The position numbers and the translations under genes are program-made. A DNA stretch of 64,000 nucleotides from Flavivirga amylovorans (GTDB lineage: Bacteria; Bacteroidota; Bacteroidia; Flavobacteriales; Flavobacteriaceae), in contig NZ_JAUOEM010000001.1 in NCBI RefSeq assembly GCF_030540875.1, forward strand, positions 496,001 to 560,000, read 5' to 3'. The notes beneath the pieces are model-generated. The model saw nothing but the letters and a program-made list of their open reading frames with translations. It was not told the DNA's origin and did no database searches. Position 1 is the first letter of the stretch. Each line of letters opens with the position of its first letter. Below are positions 47,073 through 56,786 of this stretch, one piece after another.

Positions 47073-48584
47073 ATGAATTTTTTCCTCAAGAGATTAGTTT
47101 CTTACACGTTCTTATCCTTATTTATTATTGGATGCTCAAGTACAAGTAAAAGTGTCACCGACTCAAATAAAGAGCATGACACGCAAAATCAATCTAAACA
47201 ACCTAACATTATATTGATGATGGCTGATGATTTAGGTTGGGGAGATGTTGGTTTTAATGGTAATAACATCATTAAAACACCAAATTTAGACCAAATGGCT
47301 AAAGAAGGCGTTAAATTAACGCACTTTTATTCAATAGGTCCTGTATGCTCACCTACCAGGGCATCTTTTCTAACGGGAAGACATTATTTTAGAATGGGTA
47401 TTTGGTCTGCCAATAAAGGACACTTACCAAAAGAAGAAAATACTATTGCTTCTGTTTTAAAGAAAGAAGGGTATGCTACCGGACACTTTGGAAAGTGGCA
47501 CTTAGGTACCTTGAGTAAGACTATTTCTGCTAAAGGGTCAAAACGTAAACCTGAAATTAATTATGCACCACCAGCTTGGTTTGGTTACGATGAATCTTTT
47601 GTTACCGAATCGGCTGTTAGTACATGGAACCCCGCAGAAGGTCGCAGATCAAAAAATAATCCATATTATTTGAATGGTGTGCCGGAAACGGAAAATCTAA
47701 AAGGCGACGATTCTCGTGTCATGATGGATAGAGTGATTCCTTTTATTCAAAAATCAGCAAAAGCGAATCAACCATTTGTAGCTGTTATCTGGTTTCATGC
47801 GCCACATCAAGACATAATAGCTGGACCAGAATATTTAAAAATGTATGAAGGGCATGGGCAGGCAGCCCATTATTATGGATGCATCACTGCATTGGACGAT
47901 CAAGTGGGACGGTTAAGAAAAGAATTGAAAAACCTAGGGATCGATCAAAATACAGCTTTGTTTTTTACTAGCGATAATGGCCCTGAAGGAAAAACTCCAA
48001 AAGACAGGAAAAAAGTAAGAACTGCAGGAAGTGCAGGAGAATTTAGTGGTCGCAAACGAAGTGTTTTAGATGGCGGTGTGAGAGTTCCAGGATTGGCTTT
48101 ATGGCCGGGGCATATAAAACCTAATACTGTTATTGATGTCCCTATGTCAGTTTTAGATTATTTGCCTACAGTATGTGAAATGACCTCAGCAAAATTACCA
48201 GAAGGACGTGTACAAGATGGTGAGAATATTTTACCTGTTTTAAAAGGTGAAAAAAATGTACATGATAAACCAATACCATTTCGTCATGAAAACTATGCTT
48301 GTTTGGTTGAAGGGAAATACAAGCTGATTATTGAATCTGAAAAAGACATTCAAAAAGACCGTTTATTTGATTTGTCAAAAGATATCAAAGAGATGAATAA
48401 TATCGCTTCTCAATACCCTGAAAAAGTAAGGGATATGAGAGCTCAAATTATAGAGTTTTTAGCTTCAGCTAAAAGCACCCATAAAGGAGGAGAATATAAT
48501 ATTACAAATTATAAACCTGTTGACAATTGGGTGGAGTTGGGAAGTTTTAAACCTAAAAAGAAAAATAAGAAAAAATTGAAGTAA
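47073..48584 (+). CDS. S1-family sulfatase lipoprotein (CSPTR) with Lys-rich tail
   Basis: I start at the ATG at 47073, which opens a lipoprotein signal (MNFFLKRLVSYTFLSLFIIGC); the longer frame begins with a TTG and a charged leader. The 503-aa product has MADDLGWGDVGFNG, CSPTRASFLTGRHYF at Cys92, GKWHLGTLSKT, FHAPHQDIIAGPEY and TSDNGPEGKTPKDR. The last residues are KPKKKNKKKLK, matching the basic tails of other enzymes in this locus. A REP-like palindrome follows before the next sulfatase, so this may be the end of a transcript. Confidence 0.92.
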   Translation: MNFFLKRLVSYTFLSLFIIGCSSTSKSVTDSNKEHDTQNQSKQPNIILMMADDLGWGDVGFNGNNIIKTPNLDQMAKEGVKLTHFYSIGPVCSPTRASFLTGRHYFRMGIWSANKGHLPKEENTIASVLKKEGYATGHFGKWHLGTLSKTISAKGSKRKPEINYAPPAWFGYDESFVTESAVSTWNPAEGRRSKNNPYYLNGVPETENLKGDDSRVMMDRVIPFIQKSAKANQPFVAVIWFHAPHQDIIAGPEYLKMYEGHGQAAHYYGCITALDDQVGRLRKELKNLGIDQNTALFFTSDNGPEGKTPKDRKKVRTAGSAGEFSGRKRSVLDGGVRVPGLALWPGHIKPNTVIDVPMSVLDYLPTVCEMTSAKLPEGRVQDGENILPVLKGEKNVHDKPIPFRHENYACLVEGKYKLIIESEKDIQKDRLFDLSKDIKEMNNIASQYPEKVRDMRAQIIEFLASAKSTHKGGEYNITNYKPVDNWVELGSFKPKKKNKKKLK

Positions 48585-48629
48585 CCAAGAGACTGTTCTG
48601 AAATGTGTGATTAGAATTTTTATGAGCCA

Positions 48630-48708
48630 TTTTTGATGCAGTTTTAGGCAAAATTTTTTAGCATAGCCTTAGCTATGGTTAAAAATTTTAACGACGAAAT
48701 GCGTAAAA
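48630..48708. repeat. REP-like palindromic repeat / hairpin
   Basis: The core is a hairpin of two 18-nt arms (48650-48667 and 48672-48689) with about two mismatches around a cttagc-like loop: aaaattttttagcatagc pairs with gctatggttaaaaatttt. Outside the core, tttttgatgcagttttaggc and the reverse complement of acgacgaaatgcgtaaaaa are again partly similar, so the palindrome extends to about 80 bp. The text looks like a short intergenic repeat found in many flavobacterial genomes (recollection). Located between two sulfatase genes, it could end transcription or stabilise the upstream mRNA. Confidence 0.6.
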
Positions 48709-48754
48709 AGGGCCTTAAAAAAATAATTGACATAATTAAAAACAGTCTATAAAT

Positions 48755-50284
48755 ATGCTTAAAAAAACCTTATATCTGCTACTATGCTCTTGTTTAGCTG
48801 GACATCTGGTCACAGCTCAGAAATTAAAAGAGAGTAAACCTAATGTTATACTGTTTTTAGTAGATGATATGGGAGTTATGGATACTTCAGTACCATTTTT
48901 GACTAATAAAGACGGTACTATTCAAAAGTATCCTCTAAACAATTGGTATAGAACACCAAACATGCAAAAATTAGCCAATATGGGCACACGGTTCTCTACA
49001 TTTTACGCACAAAGCGTTTGTTCACCTACTCGTATTAGTATATTAACAGGACAAAATGCCACACGGCATAAAACAACTCAATGGATAAATCCTGAATTGA
49101 ATAACAGAGGTGAATTTGGACCCGAAAATTGGCAATGGCAAGGTATCGAGAAATCTCATCATTATACATTACCCCAACTTATAAAAGCCAATGGGTATGA
49201 GACTATTTTTATTGGGAAAGCGCATTTAGGTTCCTTAAATTCTCATGCAGAGAACCCTTTAAATTTAGGTTTTAACTTTAACATTGGTGGTAGCGCATGG
49301 GGAAGTCCAGGTAGTTATTATGGTACCGAAAACTATACAAACAAAAAGAAGAAAAACAGCGTTCCACACTTAGAACACTATCATAACACAGATACATTCT
49401 TAACTGAAGCCTTAACACGCGAAGCCAATAAAAAGATAACTGAGGCTGTAGCAGAAAACAAACCTTTTTTCTTAGAAATGTCGCATTATGCGGTGCATAG
49501 GCCTTTTATGTTCGATGAGCGATTTAAACCGAATTATGATTCTGTAGAATATAGCCAAGATGCTTTTAAGTATGCAACTTTAGTTGAAGGGATGGATAAA
49601 TCTTTAGGTGATATATTAAATCATTTGGAGGCCTTAGGTATTGCCGAAAATACATTGATTTTATTTGTTGGCGATAATGGATCTGACGCACCAATAGGGA
49701 ATCCTCATGATGTAGCAAGCTCATCACCACTTAGAGGAAAAAAAGGAACGCATTTTGAAGGTGGTACACGCGTACCTTTTATAGCTGCTTGGGCTAAAAC
49801 AGATGCAGACAATAAATGGCAAAAGCAAATACCAATACTTAAAGGAACCGTTCAACAAAGTGTTGGAACCGTTATGGACATCTATCCAACAATTTTAGAT
49901 ATTTTGAATATTGAAACACCAAAAGATTATACCATTGATGGCTATTCACTTCGGGAAGTGTTGACACAAGAAAAAACTTCAGATAGAATTCCTGAGTTTT
50001 TAATGCATTTTCCGCACGAACATAGAAGCAGTTATTTTACAAGTTACAGATTTGGTGATTGGAAATTGATATATCATTATTTTCCAGAGATGAATCCTTC
50101 TCATGTAAGATATGAACTTTATAATCTTTTAAACGACCCTTATGAAAGTGTTAACCAGTACAAAAAAGAACCAAAAGTATTGGAAGACATGATGGCACTA
50201 ATGATTCAGAAATTAGAAACCGAAGAAGCCCTTTTTCCTATTGATAAAATGGGTTTGGAGGCTAAACCGTTTTTAAAAATATAA
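48755..50284 (+). CDS. Exported S1-family sulfatase (CSPTR)
   Basis: The 509-aa product has a Sec signal (CSCLAGHLVTAQ), VDDMGVMDTSVPF for metal binding, CSPTRISILTGQN from Cys89, GKAHLGSLNSHAENP for sulfate binding (Ala instead of Trp), SHYAVHRPFMFDERF and VGDNGSDAPIGNPHDVASSSPLRGKKGTHFEGG-type late core motifs. The long insert between the DD and the active Cys (NKDGTIQKYPLNNWYRTPN) is characteristic of one arylsulfatase branch and is not found in its neighbours. It is the last gene of the long plus-strand run before the convergent minus-strand sulfatase; 74 bp separate the two stops. Confidence 0.92.
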   Translation: MLKKTLYLLLCSCLAGHLVTAQKLKESKPNVILFLVDDMGVMDTSVPFLTNKDGTIQKYPLNNWYRTPNMQKLANMGTRFSTFYAQSVCSPTRISILTGQNATRHKTTQWINPELNNRGEFGPENWQWQGIEKSHHYTLPQLIKANGYETIFIGKAHLGSLNSHAENPLNLGFNFNIGGSAWGSPGSYYGTENYTNKKKKNSVPHLEHYHNTDTFLTEALTREANKKITEAVAENKPFFLEMSHYAVHRPFMFDERFKPNYDSVEYSQDAFKYATLVEGMDKSLGDILNHLEALGIAENTLILFVGDNGSDAPIGNPHDVASSSPLRGKKGTHFEGGTRVPFIAAWAKTDADNKWQKQIPILKGTVQQSVGTVMDIYPTILDILNIETPKDYTIDGYSLREVLTQEKTSDRIPEFLMHFPHEHRSSYFTSYRFGDWKLIYHYFPEMNPSHVRYELYNLLNDPYESVNQYKKEPKVLEDMMALMIQKLETEEALFPIDKMGLEAKPFLKI

Positions 50285-50358
50285 ATCTAAAGTTACAATC
50301 AATATAGATGCTCTTTTAGTTCTTCTAATGAGTTTTTACCGTATTGATTTCGATAAAT

Positions 50359-52671
50359 TTATAATTTCATAAACTTCTCTACACTTGTTTGGTTTTTGCC
50401 AGATTTAATAGATAGAAAGTAGAATCCTGAATTTAATTTTGATACAGGAACCTCTATCATTTTTTCGCCTTTTACTATGTCTTTTTTAGCGGTATATACT
50501 TTTTGTCCAGAAATAGTAAAGATATTTATCGTGTATGCAGTTTCTGTATGTGATGCAATAGAGAATTTTAAATGATCTTGAACTGGGTTTGGATAAATGA
50601 AAACACTAGGTCTTGTTAACTTATTCGCTTCGGTAGATAAAGATGTACCATCAGCAAAGAGCATACCATCTGAAATACTTGTTTTAGAAATTCCTGGACC
50701 TGAAATTTTTAAATCTACATCTGGTGTAATATTTTCATTTTGTTGGTAATAAATCTTAATAGGATGTTTCCCTGCTTTTAATTGTAACGAGCTGGATAAT
50801 TCTGTAGTAACAAATTCAAAGTCATTATCTAAAAGATGAATGTCATGGATCATAACATGACATTTGGAGGCTGATGTTAGATAAAATGTGTACGCTCCAT
50901 CTGTAGGGACTTCAATAAATCCATCAAGTGCTACCCCAAAGTTTTCAGTCAAGCCATTGCCCGTTACATCAATGTTAGTACTTATTGCTTCTGAGGTAGG
51001 GGATAATAATTCAAAATTAGGTACCCAATCATATGCTCCTGAAAATGTACTTTTAACCAAACCGTTAGTCAGGTTTTGAGCGGTTACTGAAGGAATTAAT
51101 TCATCGTCGTAAGGTCTTGGAACAGAGGCGTCTTTAATTCTTGCCTGTAATACTTTATCTAACATCTTCTGTTGCAATTGGGGCATTGAAGACGCTAAGT
51201 TTGTAGATTCCCTGCCATCATTTACCACATCATAGATTTCAAAAGGGTCAGAATGGTCTTGAATGTCATAGCGTACGCCTTTATAATCCCCCATACGGAT
51301 TACCTGCATATGGTTTCTGGCCCTGCCTCTTTTTGAAGGTTCAAAATCAGTATAGTTAGGCGTTGTTTTACCGGTATGCCTAAAAAATTCATGATATAAA
51401 TAGCCTTTATCCTTTTGGTTTGCATTGTCTTGTTTTAAGGAAGGAAGTATAGAAGTACCATCTGTAAAAATTGGAACAGATACTCCTGCTAATTCAGCAA
51501 AAGTAGCATACCAGTCCCAATGGCCTGAAGGGAACGTAACCTGAGAGTTGGGAGGAACCACTCCAGGGTATCGAACAATTGTAGGTACTCTAATACCGCC
51601 TTCCCACATATCTCTTTTAATACCATTAAAGTTAGCATAAGATTGAAAAGATTCTCCTATATCATCAATAGAGTGTGGGCCGTTATCAGAAGAAAACACA
51701 ATCATGGTTTCATTGTCAATATTCAAATCTTTTAGCAATTGTATAATATCTTCGACACAACTGTCTACGCGACGAATCATGGTGGCAAACTTTTTTTCAT
51801 CTGTTGTCCAGCTTTGAGAAGCATAATCGGGGTGGATATAAGAATCTGCCGTTCCAGAAGCTGTATTTACCCAAGGTGTAGGTGAGTCTTTACTTGTCCA
51901 TTGTAGTCCTCCGTTTAAGCCTTTATTAGCTGGGTATGCCTGTGTGGGTACTTCTAAAGCAGTGTGAGGTACATCGTAAGCTAGATATAAGAAAAACGGT
52001 TGTGAAGGTCTTGCGGCCTCATGATCTACAATCCATTGTTTCGATTTAGCTGTAAAAACATCAGTAGTGTAAGTTAAATCTGTTCCTTCTAAAATGTTGG
52101 TGTAACCATCGGTAAAATAAGATTCTTTGCTGGTGGTTCCATTTTTAGGGTAATGAATATGCCCTTGGTTATGATATAGCAAACCATAAAATTGATCAAA
52201 ACCTCTTTTTAGTGGATGAGCTTCTAGGGCAGAACCACGAGGACCTGCTGTACCAGATTTACCTACATGCATGGTTCTATATCCTGATGTAGCTAACATC
52301 TGGGCTAATGTTAAACGATTTGCTGCTGCTTTATCAGCTTGATTAGCTCTAATACTTGCATGCCCTTGCGTAAGTCCTTCTAAAAGAGTTCCCCTTGCAG
52401 GAGCACAAACAGGAGCCCCAACATAATGATGGGTAAGCATAGCACCTTCATTGGCCATTTTATCTATTAGGGGTGTAGACATTTTTTTTGTGCCTGACCT
52501 TTGATTTTGCCAAAAATTACCTAAATCACCATATCCTAAATCATCCAATAGGATAAATACGATATTGGGACCGTTATTAGGTCTAGGTGTATCACTATAA
52601 TCTTTATTGCCACTTTGTGCATTTAGGGTTATGGTAAATAAGAAAATAACAAGGTATATGTATAATTTCAT
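50359..52671 (-). CDS. Multidomain S1 sulfatase with PA14-like domain and T9SS sorting signal
   Basis: The 770-aa product is on the minus strand. After a Sec signal (LFTITLNAQ) comes the sulfatase core: LDDLGYGDLGNF, CAPARGTLLEGLT from Cys89 (Glu replaces the Thr of the usual L-T-G), GKSGTAGPRGS in place of GKWH, YLAYDVPHTALEVP and SSDNGPHSIDD. Residues ~545-675 resemble a PA14 or similar lectin-like domain (FIEVPTDGAYTFYLTSASKC, LKAGKHPIKIYYQQNEN, DLKISGPGI). The last ~80 residues are a type A T9SS sorting domain (VFIYPNPVQDHLKFSI, INIFTISGQKVY, LNSGFYFLSI, EKFMKL). It should therefore be secreted or fixed to the cell surface, unlike the other sulfatases here, which show only Sec/lipoprotein signals. 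Confidence 0.93.
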   Translation of the reverse strand: MKLYIYLVIFLFTITLNAQSGNKDYSDTPRPNNGPNIVFILLDDLGYGDLGNFWQNQRSGTKKMSTPLIDKMANEGAMLTHHYVGAPVCAPARGTLLEGLTQGHASIRANQADKAAANRLTLAQMLATSGYRTMHVGKSGTAGPRGSALEAHPLKRGFDQFYGLLYHNQGHIHYPKNGTTSKESYFTDGYTNILEGTDLTYTTDVFTAKSKQWIVDHEAARPSQPFFLYLAYDVPHTALEVPTQAYPANKGLNGGLQWTSKDSPTPWVNTASGTADSYIHPDYASQSWTTDEKKFATMIRRVDSCVEDIIQLLKDLNIDNETMIVFSSDNGPHSIDDIGESFQSYANFNGIKRDMWEGGIRVPTIVRYPGVVPPNSQVTFPSGHWDWYATFAELAGVSVPIFTDGTSILPSLKQDNANQKDKGYLYHEFFRHTGKTTPNYTDFEPSKRGRARNHMQVIRMGDYKGVRYDIQDHSDPFEIYDVVNDGRESTNLASSMPQLQQKMLDKVLQARIKDASVPRPYDDELIPSVTAQNLTNGLVKSTFSGAYDWVPNFELLSPTSEAISTNIDVTGNGLTENFGVALDGFIEVPTDGAYTFYLTSASKCHVMIHDIHLLDNDFEFVTTELSSSLQLKAGKHPIKIYYQQNENITPDVDLKISGPGISKTSISDGMLFADGTSLSTEANKLTRPSVFIYPNPVQDHLKFSIASHTETAYTINIFTISGQKVYTAKKDIVKGEKMIEVPVSKLNSGFYFLSIKSGKNQTSVEKFMKL

Positions 52672-52853
52672 AATAAATGTATTAAAATCTATGGGCTAGC
52701 TACTTTTTAATATGCAAGATAGTATAATATGAAACTGCGTAAAAATACTTCTTGTTGATATATACTTTCAGATACTTTATAAAAACCCCCGAATACTTTA
52801 ATGTTCATAAAAATGAAGTTATTTGTTTGTATCAGTTAATCAAATTATGGTTT

Positions 52854-54470
52854 ATGGACATTAAAATATTATATATACTCACTTTTTTACTTTTTGTGAG
52901 CAAAAATGTAGTAGGGCAACACCCAAAAGAACAAAAACCTAATATCATTTATATTTTAGCTGATGATATGGGGCTTGGAGATGTTTCAGGAATCAATCCA
53001 GAAGGTAAAATAAAAACACCTCACATTGATAGAATGATTCATGAAGGCATGAATTTTATGGATGCCCACACGAGTTCTTCAGTGTGCAGTCCTACAAGGT
53101 ATGGTATCATGACAGGGCGTTATGCATGGCGTACTATTTTAAAAGAAGGCGTTTTGGGTGGCCATAGCAAACCCTTAATTCCAAAGGACAGGACTACAGT
53201 AGCCTCTTTCCTTAAAAAGCAAGGCTACAATACAGTTTGTGTAGGTAAATGGCATTTAGGGATGGATTGGACAAATAACGCTCCTGAAAAGTCAAAACGC
53301 ATTACCGCCAAGTATGTAACTAATCCTTATCAAACCGTTAATAATACAGCTTTAGATGCAGGTTTCGATTACTATTTTGGAATTAGCGGTTCTTTAAATA
53401 TGGATCCCCATGCTTATATGGAAAACCGTAATTTAATCGGAACATTATCTTTTGTGAAAGATAAGAGTGAGATGAATCGTAGAAGCTTAGAAGATGGAAG
53501 AGCTGGATGGGTGTCAGAAGGCTTTACCAGAACCAAAGTTTTAACTGATTTGGCACATAAAACTTCTGAATGGATTACTAAAAATCATCAAAAGCCTTTT
53601 TTCGTTTATTTACCGCTAACATCTCCGCACAGCCCCATTGTACCTAGAGAAGAGTTTCAAGGAAAAAGCGGTTTAAATCCACATGGTGATTTTGTTATGG
53701 AAACAGATTGGGTAGTTGGTGAGGTATTAAAAACATTGGATAAATTAAAGATTTCAGATAATACTATAATCATTTTTACTACTGATAATGGCACTTCTCC
53801 AAAAGCCAAAATAGAAGAAATGAAACAAAAAGGGCATTACACAAGTTGGAAATACAGAGGCTGTAAAGGAACCACTTGGGAAGGTGGCCATAGAGTGCCT
53901 TTTATAGTACGTTGGCCTCAAAAAATAAAGCCTAATACTGAATGTCATCAAACTATATGTACAACAGATTTGCTGGCTACTTGTGCAGAAATATTGAATA
54001 AAAAATTACTAGGCAATCAAGGGGAAGATAGTGTTAGCTTCTTACCTGCTTTAGAAGCGAAAGAAATACCTAATAATGCAGAACGATTAATTGTGCATCA
54101 TTCCGATAAAGGGGTTTATGCTGTCCGTAAAGGGAAATGGAAATTGTTATTAGATAATAAAGGCGGTTCTAACCGAGGAAAAGTGGAACAGATAACAAGA
54201 CCTATTACAAATATGTCTGATCTTTTATTGTTTGATATGGAAACGGATGAAACTGAAACCACAAATCTATCATTGCAATACCCTGAAATTGTTGAAGATT
54301 TAAAAAAAGAACTCGCTATAATCATTGAAAATGGTAGAAGCACCAAAGGTGAAGTACAAAAAAATGATCCGTATCCTTCAGCAATAAAATGGCATCAAAT
54401 TGATTTATTAAGGCCTTATATGAAGGATAAACAATTACCATTTGAAGGGACATATGGTAAGAGATTATAG
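52854..54470 (+). CDS. Exported S1-family sulfatase (CSPTR)
   Basis: I choose the ATG at 52854, which gives the signal MDIKILYILTFLLFVSKNVVGQ; the open frame extends upstream from a TTG without protein-like sequence. The 538-aa product has LADDMGLGDVSGINP, CSPTRYGIMTGRYAW from Cys78, GKWHLGMDWTN, LPLTSPHSPIVP and TTDNGTSPKAKIEEM. It groups with the sulfatases at 22167 and 35767 by the Tyr after the CxPxR motif and the AWR/HWR sequence. It is divergent from the 50359 sulfatase, so their shared ~180-bp spacer must hold both promoters. A DUF1080-type gene follows after 25 bp and is probably cotranscribed. Confidence 0.92.
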   Translation: MDIKILYILTFLLFVSKNVVGQHPKEQKPNIIYILADDMGLGDVSGINPEGKIKTPHIDRMIHEGMNFMDAHTSSSVCSPTRYGIMTGRYAWRTILKEGVLGGHSKPLIPKDRTTVASFLKKQGYNTVCVGKWHLGMDWTNNAPEKSKRITAKYVTNPYQTVNNTALDAGFDYYFGISGSLNMDPHAYMENRNLIGTLSFVKDKSEMNRRSLEDGRAGWVSEGFTRTKVLTDLAHKTSEWITKNHQKPFFVYLPLTSPHSPIVPREEFQGKSGLNPHGDFVMETDWVVGEVLKTLDKLKISDNTIIIFTTDNGTSPKAKIEEMKQKGHYTSWKYRGCKGTTWEGGHRVPFIVRWPQKIKPNTECHQTICTTDLLATCAEILNKKLLGNQGEDSVSFLPALEAKEIPNNAERLIVHHSDKGVYAVRKGKWKLLLDNKGGSNRGKVEQITRPITNMSDLLLFDMETDETETTNLSLQYPEIVEDLKKELAIIIENGRSTKGEVQKNDPYPSAIKWHQIDLLRPYMKDKQLPFEGTYGKRL

Positions 54471-54495
54471 AGTTAAATTCAAAATTATAAAACTC

Positions 54496-55233
54496 ATGAA
54501 ATTATTTATAACAAGTATTCTGGTATTACTTCTAACGCAAAATATAAATTGCCAACAAGAGGAAGTAAGCAAACTATTAAAAGAAAAAGGTGTTTTGCTT
54601 TTTGAAGATCAATTTGATAGAGATGAACCTAATGAAACTGAAGAAAATATTGGCAATGGATGGCAAACAAATAGTGTTAGAATAACAAAAGATGGTAAAA
54701 AACAAGCAGATTTAGTTAAAGGTACACTTTTGATAGGAAAATCAGAAGATGCTAAACACGGACCTTATGTATATCATAAAGCGGGTTTTAAAAACGGAGT
54801 CATTCAATCTCGTTTTAAAATTTTTACTAATAAGGGGATTGGTTTTAACATTGTAGACCCAAATTATAAAGGGTCAAGTTTTGGGCATATTTGTGAAATA
54901 AACATTGGGCCTAAGTCTGTAAGTATAACAGATGGTAAAAACGGAAGGTTCAGCAGGAAATTTATCAAACAAAAACGAAATGGCACCTTGACAAAAGAGG
55001 AAAAAAAGATAATTGCGAGTATGAAATCTGTATTGCCTTTTAAAACAAGTATGAATGACTGGCATCAGGTTTCTATTTTGTATTTAGAAGACACGATTAA
55101 AATATATATCGATAATCAGTTTGTTGGTCAATTTACATCTGATGGATTTGCACATCCTATAAAAGCAGACTTTGGTTTTGCAGTGTGGGGGAAAGTACAA
55201 ATAGATAACTTAAAAATATGGAGTATTGATTGA
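54496..55233 (+). CDS. Exported DUF1080-like (3-keto-disaccharide hydrolase fold) protein, copy 1
   Basis: The ATG at 54496 opens a Sec signal (MKLFITSILVLLLTQNINCQ); an earlier in-frame ATG at 54442 overlaps the upstream sulfatase. The 245-aa mature part is a concanavalin-like beta-sandwich: LLFEDQFDRDE, GNGWQTNSVRI, GVIQSRFKIF, GSSFGHICEINIG, WHQVSILYLEDTIKIYIDNQFVGQF and FAVWGKVQIDNLKIW. This is the PF06439/DUF1080 pattern, some members of which hydrolyse 3-keto glycosides while others may only bind glycan. A second copy lies at 57786. It lies directly after a sulfatase and ends at a bidirectional terminator. Confidence 0.65.
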   Translation: MKLFITSILVLLLTQNINCQQEEVSKLLKEKGVLLFEDQFDRDEPNETEENIGNGWQTNSVRITKDGKKQADLVKGTLLIGKSEDAKHGPYVYHKAGFKNGVIQSRFKIFTNKGIGFNIVDPNYKGSSFGHICEINIGPKSVSITDGKNGRFSRKFIKQKRNGTLTKEEKKIIASMKSVLPFKTSMNDWHQVSILYLEDTIKIYIDNQFVGQFTSDGFAHPIKADFGFAVWGKVQIDNLKIWSID

Positions 55234-55306
55234 CTTTAGTCTTATCCCCTTATGTGAACAAGGGAATAATTTAAAGATTTGTTTTTTGTATTAACTGTTT
55301 TGTAGC

Positions 55307-55346
55307 AAAAAAAAAGACTATCTAATGCACTAGATAGTCTTTTTTT
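55307..55346. terminator. Bidirectional intrinsic terminator between convergent genes
   Basis: A perfect stem (agactatcta at 55315-55324 and tagatagtct at 55331-55340) with a 6-nt atgcac loop is flanked by an A-run on the left and a T-run on the right, so the pairing extends to about 16-17 bp and works in both directions. It lies exactly between the stop of the DUF1080-like gene and the stop of the minus-strand sulfatase, which is where a shared terminator is needed. Confidence 0.9.
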
Positions 55347-55355
55347 ATATGTAGC

Positions 55356-56786
55356 TTATAATAATTTCTCTTCCAGTTTTTTCCTATACTCTTTGAGAAC
55401 TTTTAGATATTCTTTTTTTCCTGCAAGATTATAGAATTCGTTAGGATCGTTTTCATGATTATATAGTTCTTCTACTACATTCCCTTTGTATACATTTCTA
55501 ATATAACGATACTTCTCGTCTCTTAAAGCGTGGTTGTTTTCACCATTACTTGTAATAGCAGTATTATTCCATTCTTTGTCAGGTTCTGTAAGTAAAGGAC
55601 TGATGCTTTGTCCATCTAAGTCTTCTTTGTCGGGTAACCCCGTTAAAGATATTAAAGTAGGATATATATCTACCAACGATACAATACGTGTACTAACTCT
55701 ACCTTTGTCAGTTTTTGAAGGGTCATAAATAATCAATGGCGTTTTGGTAGCTTCTTCCCATAATTTATGTTTTTTCCATTGCTCTTTTTCTCCTAGGGAC
55801 CAGCCATGGTCTCCCATAATTACAATAATGGTATTGTCTTTATAAGGACTTTTTTCTAAACCATCTAATAAATGTCCTAACACATCATCTGCAAAAGTTA
55901 AATTTGCTAAATACGCACGAACATAGTGTTTCCAACCATTAACTCTTAGAATCTCATTATGAAATTTACCGTGGTATTTAGGTAATTCTATATCATCAAT
56001 ATCTCTAAAACCTTTCATGTCTTCACCTACATATGGAAGCTGAATGCTATCCAAATCGTACATGTCAAAATATTTTTTAGGAGCATAAAAAGGCAAATGT
56101 GGTCTATATATTCCACAAGCAGCAAAAAATGGTTTATCATGCTCTTGATTTAAATAATCAACGATATAATCTGCATTTTTAAAGTCTTCGGTGTTTTCAG
56201 TGGTAACTACATTTCCTTTGGAGTCTTTATCTAAAGGGAAGAAATCAAAAGAAGACCTAACAATTTTAAAATTGATATTTAAAGGGTTTTTGTCTGCTTT
56301 ACTTGGATAAGGTGTGCCTAAGTTTCCTTTTCTTTGATAATTCCAGGAAATAGGATCACTTGCTGGTTTAGGTTCTTCTTTATTGCCTCTTCCATTATGA
56401 AATACTTTTCCTGAAGAAATGGTCTCGTACCCGTTGTTTTTAAAATATTGAGGTAGTGTAACTAAATTTGCGTTACCAGGTGGTTTTCTAAATTCTCCTG
56501 AATTATCGTACACTTTTATGGTGGTAGGCAATTTACCCGTTAAAAGACTTGCTCTGGATGGGCCACATAAAGGGAAATTACAGTAAGCATTTTTAAAAAT
56601 GGTTGAATTGTTTGCTATTTTTTCTATGTTAGGTGTAATGGCTTGAACATTGCCTTCAAATGGCTTAGCCCAATCATTCATATCATCTATGGTAATAAAG
56701 AGGATGTTTTTTGGCTTTGTGTTTTTTGATTGAGAAAACACCCCTGCATAGGTGAATAAAAGGACTAAACAAAAAATTTTTTTCAT
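55356..56786 (-). CDS. Exported S1-family sulfatase, iduronate-2-sulfatase-like (S1_7 type)
   Basis: The 476-aa minus-strand product has a Sec signal (MKKIFCLVLLFTYAGVFSQ), TIDDMNDWAKPFEG for metal binding, CGPSRASLLTGKL from Cys74, GKVFHNGRGNKEE in place of GKWHLG, CGIYRPHLPFYAPKKYFDMY and MGDHGWSLGEKEQWKKHKLWEEATKTPLI. These are iduronate-2-sulfatase-like signatures, as in the 25317 product, although the two are not close in sequence. It stands alone on its strand with a terminator at its end and about 170 bp of AT-rich DNA upstream shared with the divergent 56960 gene, so it is a separately transcribed unit. Confidence 0.93.
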   Translation of the reverse strand: MKKIFCLVLLFTYAGVFSQSKNTKPKNILFITIDDMNDWAKPFEGNVQAITPNIEKIANNSTIFKNAYCNFPLCGPSRASLLTGKLPTTIKVYDNSGEFRKPPGNANLVTLPQYFKNNGYETISSGKVFHNGRGNKEEPKPASDPISWNYQRKGNLGTPYPSKADKNPLNINFKIVRSSFDFFPLDKDSKGNVVTTENTEDFKNADYIVDYLNQEHDKPFFAACGIYRPHLPFYAPKKYFDMYDLDSIQLPYVGEDMKGFRDIDDIELPKYHGKFHNEILRVNGWKHYVRAYLANLTFADDVLGHLLDGLEKSPYKDNTIIVIMGDHGWSLGEKEQWKKHKLWEEATKTPLIIYDPSKTDKGRVSTRIVSLVDIYPTLISLTGLPDKEDLDGQSISPLLTEPDKEWNNTAITSNGENNHALRDEKYRYIRNVYKGNVVEELYNHENDPNEFYNLAGKKEYLKVLKEYRKKLEEKLL

